Positions 1 to 6,158 are shown, numbered from the stretch's first letter. The stretch: 9,340 bases of DNA from Alphaproteobacteria bacterium (GCA_017307315.1 JAFKFF010000310.1:1-9340); one strand, 5' to 3'. Notes: generated by a model not told the origin, from the letters alone. Made by a program: numbers and translations.

Positions 1-1048
1 CCCCAAGCTGGTCGCCGCCCTGACCGAGCAGGCGGGCAAGCTCTGGCACACGTCGAACCTTTACCGGGTTCCGGGGCAGGAGAGCCTGGCCGCCAAGCTG
101 GTGGCCAACACCTTCGCCGACACGGTGTTCTTCACCAATTCCGGGGCGGAGGCCTGCGAGCTCGCCTTCAAGATGGCGCGCCGCTATCACTTCGTGAACG
201 GCAACCCCGAACGCTTTCACATCGTGAGTTTCGAGGGCGCCTTCCATGGCCGCACCCTGGCGGGCATCGCCGCCACCGGGAACGAGAAATATCTGGAAGG
301 CTTCGGGCCCAAGCTGGCCGGCTTCGACCAGGTCGCGCCCGGCGACATGGCGGCGCTGAAAGCGGTGGCGAGCGAGAAGACCGCCGCCCTCATCATCGAA
401 CCGGTGCAGGGCGAAGGCGGCGTGCGTGCTGTCGAGGCCGGGTTCCTGCGCGCGCTCCGCACATTCTGCGACGAGAAGGGCATCCTGCTGATCTTCGACG
501 AGATCCAGACCGGCGTGGGCCGCACCGGCAAGCTGTTCGCGCATGAATGGGCGGGGGTGGAGCCCGACATCATGTGCGTGGCCAAGGGCATCGGCGGCGG
601 TTTTCCGCTGGGCGCGCTTCTTGCGACGGCGGACGCGGCCAAGGGCATGACCGTGGGCACGCACGGCACCACCTATGGCGGCAATCCGCTGGCCATGGCG
701 GTGGGCAATGCGGCGATGGACCTGGCGACCGCTCCGGGCTTTCTGGAGCATGTCAACAAAATCGCCAATTACCTGAACCAGCAGCTTGGCGCGCTGGTCG
801 CCGGTCATCCGGCGATCTTCGACAGCGTGCGCGGGCAGGGGATGATGCTGGGCCTGAAGATGAAAGTGCCGAACGGCGACTTCATCGCCGCGGCGCGCGA
901 TGCCGGCCTGATCGTGCTGCCGGCGGGCGACAATGTGGTGCGGCTGTTGCCGCCGCTGATCCTCACGGAAGAAGAAGCGCGCCAAGGCGTGGAGTTGATG
1001 GGTAAAGCAGCAACGGCGCTCGAAGCCGGAAAGGCAGCAGCGCAATGA
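1..1048 (+). CDS. argD: Acetylornithine aminotransferase ArgD, 5' end missing
   Basis: This PLP-dependent class III aminotransferase converts N-acetylglutamate semialdehyde and glutamate to N-acetylornithine in cytosolic arginine synthesis. The frame is open from base 2 and gives 348 residues. The family is usually about 390-400 residues, so roughly 45-50 N-terminal residues lie outside the window. Visible family landmarks are the FFTNSGAEA phosphate-binding stretch, the [10 protein letters not shown] segment, the [10 protein letters not shown] motif, the [15 protein letters not shown] aspartate motif and the PLP lysine in [13 protein letters not shown] (lysine codon 584-586). Closely related SuccD/AstC and ornithine aminotransferases share these motifs, but the overlap with argF favours ArgD. 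The TGA stop overlaps the argF start in an ATGA junction, indicating one operon and probable translational coupling. GTG at 101 is in frame but internal, because homologous sequence continues upstream of it. Confidence 0.93.
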   Translation, partial: PKLVAALTEQAGKLWHTSNLYRVPGQESLAAKLVANTFADTVFFTNSGAEACELAFKMARRYHFVNGNPERFHIVSFEGAFHGRTLAGIAATGNEKYLEGFGPKLAGFDQVAPGDMAALKAVASEKTAALIIEPVQGEGGVRAVEAGFLRALRTFCDEKGILLIFDEIQTGVGRTGKLFAHEWAGVEPDIMCVAKGIGGGFPLGALLATADAAKGMTVGTHGTTYGGNPLAMAVGNAAMDLATAPGFLEHVNKIANYLNQQLGALVAGHPAIFDSVRGQGMMLGLKMKVPNGDFIAAARDAGLIVLPAGDNVVRLLPPLILTEEEARQGVELMGKAATALEAGKAAAQ

Positions 1049-1980
1049 ATGCTCCGATCAAGCAGGCACCGAAGCATTTTCTCGACCTGTCGGACCACGA
1101 CAGCGCCACCTTGCGCGCCATCATCGACGACGCCAAGGCGCGCAAGGCGGCGCGCGCCGGCCTGCCCAAGGGCGTGGCCGATGCGGATTCGCCGCTGACC
1201 GGCCGCGTGCTGGCGATGATCTTCGACAAGCAATCCACCCGCACGCGCATTTCCTTCGACGTGGCGATGCGCCAGCTGGGCGGCACGACGCTCATGCTCA
1301 CCGGCAACGAGATGCAGCTGGCGCGCGAGGAAACCATCGCCGACACGGCGCGGGTGATCTCGCGCTATGTCGATGCCATCATGATCCGCCTGCTGGACCA
1401 TGAGATGGTGGAAGAGCTGGCGGCCAACGCCACCATTCCCGTCATCAACGGCCTCACCAAATGGAGCCATCCCGCCCAGGTGATGGCGGATGTGATGACG
1501 TTCGAGGAACATCGCGGGCCGATCAAGGGCGCCACCGTGGCCTGGAGCGGCGATGGCAACAATGTGCTGACCTCCTGGGTGCATGCGGCGAAGAAATTCG
1601 ACTTCACCTTGCGCGTCGCGTCCCCGAAGGAATTGTCGTCCGACCCCGAAGTGGTGCATTGGGCCAAGGGCGGCCGGATCGAATTCGGCACCGATCCCGA
1701 AGCGGCGGTGAAGGATGCCGACTGCATCGTGTCCGATGCCTGGGTCTCGATGGGCGACGACAACGCCACCAAGCGGCACAATCTGCTCAAACCCTATCAG
1801 GTCAACAGGCGCCTGATGGGCCTGGCCAGGAAGGACGCCATCTTCATGCACTGCCTGCCGGCGCATCGCGGCGAGGAAGTGACGGACGAGGTGATCGACG
1901 GGCCGCAGTCTGTGGTGTTCGACGAGGCCGAGAACAGATTGCACGCGCAGAAGGCGATCCTGGCCTGGGCGTTGGCCTGA
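1045..1980 (+). CDS. argF: Ornithine carbamoyltransferase ArgF
   Basis: The protein joins carbamoyl phosphate to ornithine to give citrulline in the arginine pathway. At 311 residues it has full family length. The carbamoyl-phosphate loop STRTR is at residues 64-68, followed by [10 protein letters not shown]. The VINGLT and SHPAQVMAD segments carry the HPxQ motif, here with Ala where many relatives have Cys or Thr. The domain-2 ornithine signature [11 protein letters not shown] is present, with Cys at residue 270, and the C-terminal [15 protein letters not shown] is typical. The ATG at 1045 overlaps the argD stop by 4 nt; a purine-rich GGAAAGG lies about 10 nt upstream. The gene ends facing gdx, and the 114-bp gap between them contains a large palindrome that may stop or process both transcripts. 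Confidence 0.97.
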   Translation: MNAPIKQAPKHFLDLSDHDSATLRAIIDDAKARKAARAGLPKGVADADSPLTGRVLAMIFDKQSTRTRISFDVAMRQLGGTTLMLTGNEMQLAREETIADTARVISRYVDAIMIRLLDHEMVEELAANATIPVINGLTKWSHPAQVMADVMTFEEHRGPIKGATVAWSGDGNNVLTSWVHAAKKFDFTLRVASPKELSSDPEVVHWAKGGRIEFGTDPEAAVKDADCIVSDAWVSMGDDNATKRHNLLKPYQVNRRLMGLARKDAIFMHCLPAHRGEEVTDEVIDGPQSVVFDEAENRLHAQKAILAWALA

Positions 1981-1988
1981 CGCGGATC

Positions 1989-2065
1989 TTTTGACCCTTG
2001 GGTTCGTCGCGCGTGCTCACGTACTTTCGTACGCTCCGCGCGACGCTCCTGCCCAAGGATCAAAA
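1989..2065. repeat. 77-nt imperfect palindrome between argF and gdx
   Basis: The outer arms TTTTGACCCTTGGG (1989-2002) and CCCAAGGATCAAAA (2052-2065) pair at 13 of 14 positions. The inner arms CGTCGCGCG (2005-2013) and CGCGCGACG (2037-2045) pair perfectly. The tip CGTAC (2020-2024) pairs with GTACG (2029-2033) around a TTTC loop. The element fills the gap between two convergent stop codons. No T-run follows it on either strand, so it is not a textbook intrinsic terminator, though a bidirectional transcript-end hairpin is plausible. It could instead be a dispersed palindromic repeat, which genome copy number would decide. Confidence 0.8.
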
Positions 2066-2094
2066 TCTCTCGCTTCGTCGACTTCCGGATTGCT

Positions 2095-2415
2095 TCAAGC
2101 CGTTTCGGACAGTTTCATCAGCGCCAATCCCGCCACGATCAGCAGCGCGGCGGCGATGCGCATCGGGCTGGCCGCTTCGCCCAGGACGAAAAGCCCGACC
2201 AGGAAGGCGCCCACCGCGCCGATGCCGGTCCACACCGCGTAAGCCGTGCCCAGCGGCAGCGACTTCATCGCGACGGCCAGAAGCGTGATGCTGGCCAGCA
2301 TGGCCGCCAGCATAATGGCGGTGGGCAGGATGCGGGTGAAGCCATCGGACTGTTTCATCGCCGACGCCCAGACGATTTCCAGAAGACCGGCGCAAAGAAG
2401 CAGGAACCAGGCCAT
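2095..2415 (-). CDS. gdx: SMR-family guanidinium exporter Gdx (SugE type)
   Basis: This is a small multidrug resistance family inner-membrane antiporter of 106 residues, the usual SMR length, with four hydrophobic segments at roughly residues 2-20, 29-50, 56-78 and 83-102. The essential membrane glutamate is Glu13 in GLLEIVWA. SugE/Gdx-like hallmarks are the Trp after this Glu, the MKSLPLGTAYAVWTGIGAVG stretch and LGEAASPMRI. Family knowledge says this subgroup exports guanidinium in exchange for protons, unlike the polyaromatic-cation exporters of the EmrE type. A guanidine-II-like leader directly upstream independently supports this reading. The start at 2415 has an AGGA Shine-Dalgarno (2425-2422 on the minus strand) 6 nt away. 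The gene is convergent with argF and divergent from hslO, standing alone inside the argF-hslO block. Confidence 0.9.
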   Translation of the reverse strand: MAWFLLLCAGLLEIVWASAMKQSDGFTRILPTAIMLAAMLASITLLAVAMKSLPLGTAYAVWTGIGAVGAFLVGLFVLGEAASPMRIAAALLIVAGLALMKLSETA

Positions 2416-2421
2416 GACGTG

Positions 2422-2485
2422 TCCTTTCGTGTGCGCCGGGCCGTCCCGGCATGGGTTTTCCGAAAGGAAATGAGGTCGTGGCCTC
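2422..2485 (-). promoter_or_regulatory. Candidate guanidine-II (mini-ykkC) riboswitch leader of gdx
   Basis: Reading the minus strand toward gdx, hairpin P1 is GAGG-CCACGA-CCTC (2485-2472), with ACGA in its loop. A 21-nt linker follows, then hairpin P2 GCCGGG-ACGG-CCCGGC (2450-2435), a perfect 6-bp stem with an ACGG tetraloop. The Shine-Dalgarno region CGAAAGGA (2429-2422) comes next, 6 nt before the ATG. The linker contains TCCTTTCG (2468-2461), an exact 8-nt complement of that region. Two tandem hairpins with ACGR loops are the guanidine-II signature, and the class commonly precedes sugE/gdx genes. The inferred switch is that the linker masks the Shine-Dalgarno without guanidine, and folding of P1/P2 with ligand releases it. 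The weak point is P1, which has two extra C residues before ACGA instead of a strict tetraloop. Confidence 0.62.
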
Positions 2486-2492
2486 GGGGTCA

Positions 2493-2521
2493 GAGATAAT
2501 CGCGCCCGCCGCGCGGTTCAA
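2493..2521 (-). promoter_or_regulatory. Predicted gdx promoter
   Basis: On the minus strand the -35 hexamer is TTGAAC (2521-2516). After a 17-nt spacer comes TATCTC (2498-2493) as a weak -10; the alternative TTATCT needs a 16-nt spacer. The first choice puts transcription start near 2486, one base before the P1 hairpin of the guanidine-II-like leader, which supports the assignment. The -10 matches the consensus only in part. Confidence 0.42.
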
Positions 2522-2540
2522 GCCGATGGTCCCGGCATGG

Positions 2541-2569
2541 TTGAACGGGCGGCCATTCGCGGCCATATA
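2541..2569 (+). promoter_or_regulatory. Predicted hslO promoter giving a leaderless transcript
   Basis: TTGAAC (2541-2546), a 17-nt spacer and CATATA (2564-2569) form a sigma70-like promoter. Six bases separate the -10 from the ATG at 2576, so +1 would fall on the A of the start codon. The -35 hexamer is identical to that of the divergent gdx promoter, with 19 bp between the two hexamers. The only purine stretch, AGGGG, sits just 2 nt before the ATG, too close for a normal ribosome-binding site. Confidence 0.5.
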
Positions 2570-2575
2570 GGGGCC

Positions 2576-3523
2576 ATGTCCGAACAATCTCCGGTTTCCG
2601 CCGCCCCCGCGGGCGATTTCGTTTTGCCGTTCGATATCGCCAAGGCGGGCGTGCGCGGCCGCCTGGTGCGGCTCGACACGGCATCCACCCAGGCGCTGGA
2701 CGCGCATATATTGCCCGAGGCCGCGGCGCGGGTGGCGGGCGAAGCGCTGGCGATGGCGGCGCTGCTGGGTTCGGCGCTGAAGCTGGACGGGCGGCTGACG
2801 GTGCAGACCAAGGGCAGCGGCCCGCTCGACCTGGTCACCGCCGACTATTACGGCGCGGCGGCGCCCGCCGGCGCGGACGACGAAACGCGGCCGCGCGGCG
2901 TGCGCGGCTATGCGCGGCTGGACGGCGAACGCTTCGCCAGCCTGGAGGCGAAGGATTTCGGTGCGCTGGCGGGCGAAGGCGCGCTCGCCATCACCATCGA
3001 GCCCCAGCGCGGCGGCCAGACCTATCAGGGCATCGTGCCCCTGTCGGGCGAAGGCCTAGCGGCCTCGGCGGAGACGTATTTCGCCCAGTCCGAGCAATTG
3101 CCGACCGTGATCCGGCTGGCGGCGGCGCCCCTGTTCGTGGCGGGCGAGAAGACGCCCCGCTGGCGCGCGGCGGGCCTGATGCTGCAGATGACGCCGGAGG
3201 CGAGCAAGACGCCGGCGCGCAACGAAGACGATTGGAACCGGTTGTCGATCCTGGCGCGCACGGTGGAGGATCTGGAGCTGGTCGATACCGGGCTGGCGGC
3301 AGAGAAAGTGCTGTGGCGGCTGTTTCACGAAGACGAAGTGCGGGTGCAGCCGGCCGAGCCGGTCGCCTTTCGCTGCGATTGCGACACCGCCCGCATCGTC
3401 ACGGTGTTGAAAAGCTATGCGCCGGAAGAGCGCGCGGGCCTCGCCGATCCGGACGGCATCATCCGCGCGCGGTGCGAGTTCTGCGGCACCACGCACGAGA
3501 TTGGGCCGGAGGCGTTGGTTTAA
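2576..3523 (+). CDS. hslO: Redox-regulated chaperone Hsp33 (HslO)
   Basis: This is a cytosolic holdase chaperone that is activated when oxidants such as hypochlorite or peroxide release zinc from its C-terminal redox switch. The 315-residue protein opens with the typical GDFVLPFDI segment and carries the central EDLELVDTGLAAEKVLWRLFHED region. It ends with the zinc motif CxC-x30-CxxC, with Cys at 267, 269, 300 and 303. The x30 spacing fits the family. ATG 2576 was chosen because the FVLPF domain follows shortly and a promoter lies right before it. An in-frame ATG at 2537 would add 13 residues but would lie upstream of the predicted -35. The gene is convergent with argE across a paired-hairpin repeat. 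An argD-argF-hslO order is familiar from alphaproteobacteria; here gdx interrupts it on the opposite strand. Confidence 0.95.
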   Translation: MSEQSPVSAAPAGDFVLPFDIAKAGVRGRLVRLDTASTQALDAHILPEAAARVAGEALAMAALLGSALKLDGRLTVQTKGSGPLDLVTADYYGAAAPAGADDETRPRGVRGYARLDGERFASLEAKDFGALAGEGALAITIEPQRGGQTYQGIVPLSGEGLAASAETYFAQSEQLPTVIRLAAAPLFVAGEKTPRWRAAGLMLQMTPEASKTPARNEDDWNRLSILARTVEDLELVDTGLAAEKVLWRLFHEDEVRVQPAEPVAFRCDCDTARIVTVLKSYAPEERAGLADPDGIIRARCEFCGTTHEIGPEALV

Positions 3524-3529
3524 TATTCT

Positions 3530-3625
3530 CGTCATCGCCCGCTTCATGCGGGCGATCCATGTGAACATGCAACGGCGTGTGGCAGGGACCTATTATGGAT
3601 GGCCCGGACAAGCCGGGCCATGACG
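3530..3625. repeat. BIME-like element of two mirrored palindromic units
   Basis: Unit A has stem ATCGCCCGC (3534-3542) paired with GCGGGCGAT (3548-3556) around a TTCAT loop. Unit B has stem ATGGCCCGG (3599-3607) paired with CCGGGCCAT (3613-3621) around ACAAG. Unit B inverted aligns with unit A over 31 nt: both begin CGTCAT and end ATCCAT (A at 3530-3560, B at 3625-3595). The stems differ by paired changes, CGCCCGC/GCGGGCG against GGCCCGG/CCGGGCC. The outer CGTCAT/ATGACG ends also pair with each other. From memory, CGTCATGGCCCGGCTTG-like units recur between genes in alphaproteobacterial genomes. The element fills the convergent gap between hslO and argE and may act as a bidirectional terminator or mRNA 3'-end stabiliser. 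Confidence 0.82.
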
Positions 3626-3632
3626 GACAGGA

Positions 3633-4775
3633 CTAAACGCTCGCCTTGGCAATCACTTTGCGCAGGAACGCCTCGCACGCGTCGTATTCCGACAATTCGC
3701 AGAATTCGTCCGGCTTGTGCGCCTGGTCGATGGAGCCCGGCCCGCAGATCACCGCCGGAATGCCGTAGAGCTGGAATTGCCCCGCCTCGGTGCCATAGGC
3801 CACCGCTTCGGCCTGGTTGGCGCCGGTGATCGCGCGCGCCAGCGCGATGGCGGGCGAGTTCTCGTCCATCTTGAGGCCCGGATAGGCGGCGTGGAGTTCG
3901 GTGTCGAACGCCGCTTCGGGCGCGCGGCGCGCATATTTGGGGAGAATCTCGTCCTTCGCCCGCCGCGCCACGGTTTCGACGATGGCATTGGCATCGCGGT
4001 CGGGCAGGGCGCGATATTCCCAGGTCACCAGCGCCTCGCGCGCCAGGATGTTCGAGGCGGTGCCGCCTTCGATCATGTTGGCCTGCACGGTGGAGTGGGG
4101 CGGATCGAAGCGCGGATCGGTATCGGCGCGCAGCCCGTCCCAGACATCGTCCAGCAGCTTGACGAACTCGCCCGCCATCATCACCGCATTGGCGCCTTTT
4201 TCCGGCGCGCTGGAATGATGTTCATGGCCGCGGCATTTGGTGTGGAGCACCGCGCCGCCCTTGTGCGCCCCCACTACCTTCATCAGGGTGGGCTCGCCGA
4301 TAATCGCCAGCGCCGGCTTGATCGCCTGCGCCTTCAGATCCTCCAGCAACCCGATCACGCCATTGCAGCCGATCTCTTCGTCGTAAGAGAGCGCCAGATG
4401 GATCGGCCGCTTCAGCTTCGCCTCGGCGATCTCCGGCGCCAGCGCCATCGCAACGCCCAGAAAGCCTTTCATGTCGCAGGCGCCGCGCCCGTAAAGCCGC
4501 GTGCCGCGCACTTCCGGCTTGAACGGGTCGGACGACCAGTCCTGCCCGTCCACCGGCACCACATCGGTATGGCCCGACAGCACATAGCCGCCATCGCCTT
4601 CGGGGCCGAAGGTGGCCAGAAGATTGGCCTTGGCGCGCGTGACGTCGTAACTGCGGCGACAGCGCGCGCCATGGCTTTTCAGGTAATCCTCGGCGAAGTC
4701 GATCAAGGCCAGGTTGGAGCCGCGGCTGGTGGTGTCGAACCCGATCAGGGTCTTGATCATCTCCAGCGCGGTCAT
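3633..4775 (-). CDS. argE: Acetylornithine deacetylase ArgE (M20 metallohydrolase)
   Basis: This dinuclear-zinc hydrolase releases ornithine from N-acetylornithine, supplying the ArgF substrate. The 380-residue length matches ArgE. The metal-site residues are in order: SGHTDVVPVDG with His69 and Asp71, GRGACDMKG with bridging Asp101, SYDEEIGCNG with catalytic Glu133 and ligand Glu134, GEPT with Glu161, and GPGSIDQAHKPDEF with His353. The dimerisation-domain segment reads RGHEHHSSAPEKGANA. DapE and carboxypeptidase G2 share this fold, but the GPGSIDQAHKPDEF ending and the arg genes nearby favour ArgE. The start lies 4 nt after the folE stop; only GAG just before the ATG resembles a Shine-Dalgarno, so translation is probably coupled to folE. 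Many alphaproteobacteria recycle acetyl groups with ArgJ instead, so whether argJ is also present is worth knowing. Confidence 0.9.
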   Translation of the reverse strand: MTALEMIKTLIGFDTTSRGSNLALIDFAEDYLKSHGARCRRSYDVTRAKANLLATFGPEGDGGYVLSGHTDVVPVDGQDWSSDPFKPEVRGTRLYGRGACDMKGFLGVAMALAPEIAEAKLKRPIHLALSYDEEIGCNGVIGLLEDLKAQAIKPALAIIGEPTLMKVVGAHKGGAVLHTKCRGHEHHSSAPEKGANAVMMAGEFVKLLDDVWDGLRADTDPRFDPPHSTVQANMIEGGTASNILAREALVTWEYRALPDRDANAIVETVARRAKDEILPKYARRAPEAAFDTELHAAYPGLKMDENSPAIALARAITGANQAEAVAYGTEAGQFQLYGIPAVICGPGSIDQAHKPDEFCELSEYDACEAFLRKVIAKASV

Positions 4776-4779
4776 GCTC

Positions 4780-5388
4780 TCAACGGTCCTGTCGCGACGC
4801 CGGATTGCCGATGATGTTGAGGAATTCGCGCCGCGTCACGTCGTTGGTGCGGAAATCGCCCAGCATGGTCGATGTCACCATGGTGACGCCGGTCTTGTGC
4901 ACCCCGCGCGTGGTCATGCATTGGTGCGCCGCCTCGATCACCACCGCCACGCCCTTGGGCTCCAGCACCTTCTGGATGCATTGGGCGATCTGGGCGTTCA
5001 TCTTCTCCTGCACCTGCAGGCGGCGGGCGAAGGCATCGACCACCCGCGCCAGCTTGGAAATGCCCACCACCTTGTTGTTGGGCAGATAGCCGACATGGGC
5101 GCGCCCGATGATGGGGGCGAGGTGATGCTCGCAATGGGATTCGAAGCGGATGTCTTTCAGGATCACCATATCGTCATAGCCCGACACTTCCTCGAAGGTG
5201 CGGGCGAGATAGGCTTCCGGGTCCTGGGCGTAGCCGGAAAACCAGTCCTCGAAGGCGCGGGCGACGCGCGCGGGCGTGTCCGCCAGGCCCTCGCGCGAAG
5301 GATCGTCGCCGGCCCAGCGTAGCAGCGTGTGAATGGCCTCTTCGGCTTCCTGGCGGGTGGGCCGGGTCTTGGGTCTGAAATCGTTCAT
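4780..5388 (-). CDS. folE: GTP cyclohydrolase I (FolE)
   Basis: The enzyme converts GTP to 7,8-dihydroneopterin triphosphate, the first step of folate synthesis and in some bacteria also of queuosine synthesis. It forms a toroidal decamer in the cytosol. The 202-residue protein shows the [16 protein letters not shown] helix, the zinc site [21 protein letters not shown] with Cys86 and His89, the [10 protein letters not shown] helix, and HQCMTTRGV with His155 and the third zinc ligand Cys157. This is the zinc-dependent type IA enzyme. ATG 5388 was chosen because the product then has usual length and GGACG lies about 6 nt upstream. The frame stays open to 5484 with another ATG at 5412, but the extra residues do not resemble FolE. 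argE follows after 4 nt on the same strand. Confidence 0.96.
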   Translation of the reverse strand: MNDFRPKTRPTRQEAEEAIHTLLRWAGDDPSREGLADTPARVARAFEDWFSGYAQDPEAYLARTFEEVSGYDDMVILKDIRFESHCEHHLAPIIGRAHVGYLPNNKVVGISKLARVVDAFARRLQVQEKMNAQIAQCIQKVLEPKGVAVVIEAAHQCMTTRGVHKTGVTMVTSTMLGDFRTNDVTRREFLNIIGNPASRQDR

Positions 5389-5419
5389 GAAGCGTCCAGG
5401 TTCGGTTGGCATTTTTTCA

Positions 5420-5530
5420 GGTCGCACGTCCGGATGGAAAACCGCTTCGCACTTTTCCTGGCCGATGCTCCACATTAGACGCAATGAAGCGGAAAAGTTG
5501 CAACCCGGCGGAACATTATTCCGTGCGACC
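5420..5530. repeat. Inverted 9-mers flanking the folE promoter region
   Basis: GGTCGCACG (5420-5428) is the exact reverse complement of CGTGCGACC (5522-5530). Nested between them are CCGCTTC (5442-5448) with GAAGCGG (5486-5492) and a small hairpin CGGAA-CATTA-TTCCG (5509-5523). The 162-bp apaG-folE gap contains no gene. These arms bracket the predicted folE promoter and could form an operator-like or cruciform structure, but chance in GC-rich DNA is not excluded. Confidence 0.35.
5474..5503 (-). promoter_or_regulatory. Predicted folE-argE promoter
   Basis: On the minus strand, TTGCAA (5503-5498), an 18-nt spacer and TCTAAT (5479-5474, five of six consensus -10 bases) suggest a sigma70-type promoter. 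Transcription would start near 5467, leaving about 79 nt of leader before the folE ATG at 5388. No recognisable riboswitch was found in that leader. Confidence 0.45.
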
Positions 5531-5550
5531 GGCCAACGACCGCGGGAGGG

Positions 5551-5943
5551 TCAGTGAAGCTGGCGCTTCTCGAAGGGGCTTTCCAGCAGAAAAGCGGGGA
5601 TTTCGGCCTCGAAAGCCTCGCCCGAGGCGGCTTTCATCTGATAGCGGCCGCTCATGACGCCCGAGGCGGTCTCCAGCGGGCAGCCGCTGGTATATTCGAA
5701 GCTTTCGCCCGGCGCGATCACCGGCTGGGCCCCCACCACGCCGGGGCCGCGCACTTCCTGCACCCGACCCACCGCATCGACGATGTTCCAATAGCGCGAG
5801 ATCAGCTGCACCGGCTCTTCGCCCTTGTTGGCGATGGTGACAGTGTAAGACCAGACATAGCGGTCGTCCGACGGGTCGGACTGGTCGTGCAGATAATTCG
5901 GTTTCACCGCGACATGGATGGATCTGGTCTGGCGCTCGTACAT
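5551..5943 (-). CDS. apaG: ApaG (DUF525) protein
   Basis: ApaG is a small immunoglobulin-like beta-sandwich protein of 130 residues here. The bacterial protein's molecular role is not settled; it was linked by gene order to ApaH and Ap4A metabolism, and related domains occur in some F-box proteins and polymerase delta-interacting protein 2. The sequence shows the family opening [18 protein letters not shown], the [11 protein letters not shown] strand pair, [18 protein letters not shown], the GxGxxG motif (Gly66, Gly68, Gly71), and [25 protein letters not shown] 5943 begins exactly where the family usually starts. The frame extends upstream to 6012, but that sequence holds a predicted promoter. 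No Shine-Dalgarno precedes the ATG. The neighbouring folE is on the same strand 162 bp downstream with its own predicted promoter. Confidence 0.94.
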   Translation of the reverse strand: MYERQTRSIHVAVKPNYLHDQSDPSDDRYVWSYTVTIANKGEEPVQLISRYWNIVDAVGRVQEVRGPGVVGAQPVIAPGESFEYTSGCPLETASGVMSGRYQMKAASGEAFEAEIPAFLLESPFEKRQLH

Positions 5944-5950
5944 GCGCGGG

Positions 5951-5980
5951 ATTATCGCAAAGGCCGCAAAGCACGTGCAA
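5951..5980 (-). promoter_or_regulatory. Predicted apaG promoter giving a leaderless transcript
   Basis: On the minus strand, TTGCAC (5980-5975), an 18-nt spacer and GATAAT (5956-5951, five of six consensus bases) are followed by 7 nt and then the ATG at 5943. Transcription should begin at or one base before the start codon. The absence of any Shine-Dalgarno agrees with a leaderless message. Confidence 0.52.
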
Positions 5981-6022
5981 GCGTTAACCGCGCCACAGTT
6001 GATGCCACGCACAGGCGGATTC

Positions 6023-6051
6023 GCGGCGGAACCGCCGCCGAATCGGCGGCG
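6023..6051. repeat. Overlapping GC hairpins between osmC and apaG
   Basis: GCGGCGG (6023-6029) can pair with CCGCCGC (6032-6038). The overlapping CGCCGCCGA (6033-6041) can instead pair with TCGGCGGCG (6043-6051), so the two stems are mutually exclusive. The element lies in the 215-bp gap downstream of the osmC-like stop and upstream of the apaG promoter. No T-run follows, so a terminator role is possible but unproven. Apart from this and the apaG promoter I see nothing in the gap. Confidence 0.5.
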
Positions 6052-6158
6052 CGTCAGGCATGCCGGCCCGGGAAATGGATGGCCGTTCCGCCCGTGCGAG
6101 CACCGCGACGATGAAAGCGGTGCGCGGCTTTTCCATTGCCGCCCCCGGAAGTGACCGC

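Noticed and set aside
805..1944. 379-codon open frame antisense to argD/argF
   Set aside because: Both strands of GC-rich coding DNA often lack stops; the translation is rich in His/Arg/Gly with no recognisable domain, while the sense strand encodes ArgD and ArgF.
2537..2575. Upstream in-frame ATG for hslO
   Set aside because: It lies before the predicted -35, has no Shine-Dalgarno, and adds 13 residues unlike the family N-terminus.
2060..2707. 215-codon minus frame spanning gdx and the start of hslO
   Set aside because: Out of frame with gdx, crosses the divergent promoter region, and shows no family resemblance.
3717..4814. 365-codon open frame antisense to argE
   Set aside because: Low-complexity His/Arg/Gly-rich translation; the opposite strand has complete ArgE catalytic motifs.
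4714..5322. 202-codon open frame antisense to folE
   Set aside because: Shadow of folE, whose zinc-site and active-site motifs are all on the minus strand.
5389..5484. N-terminal extension of folE
   Set aside because: The extra residues do not resemble FolE and sit over the predicted leader and promoter; 5388 gives the usual length.
6033..6051. Intrinsic terminator for the osmC-like gene
   Set aside because: The hairpin is strong, but no T-run follows on the minus strand, so it is listed only as a structural repeat.
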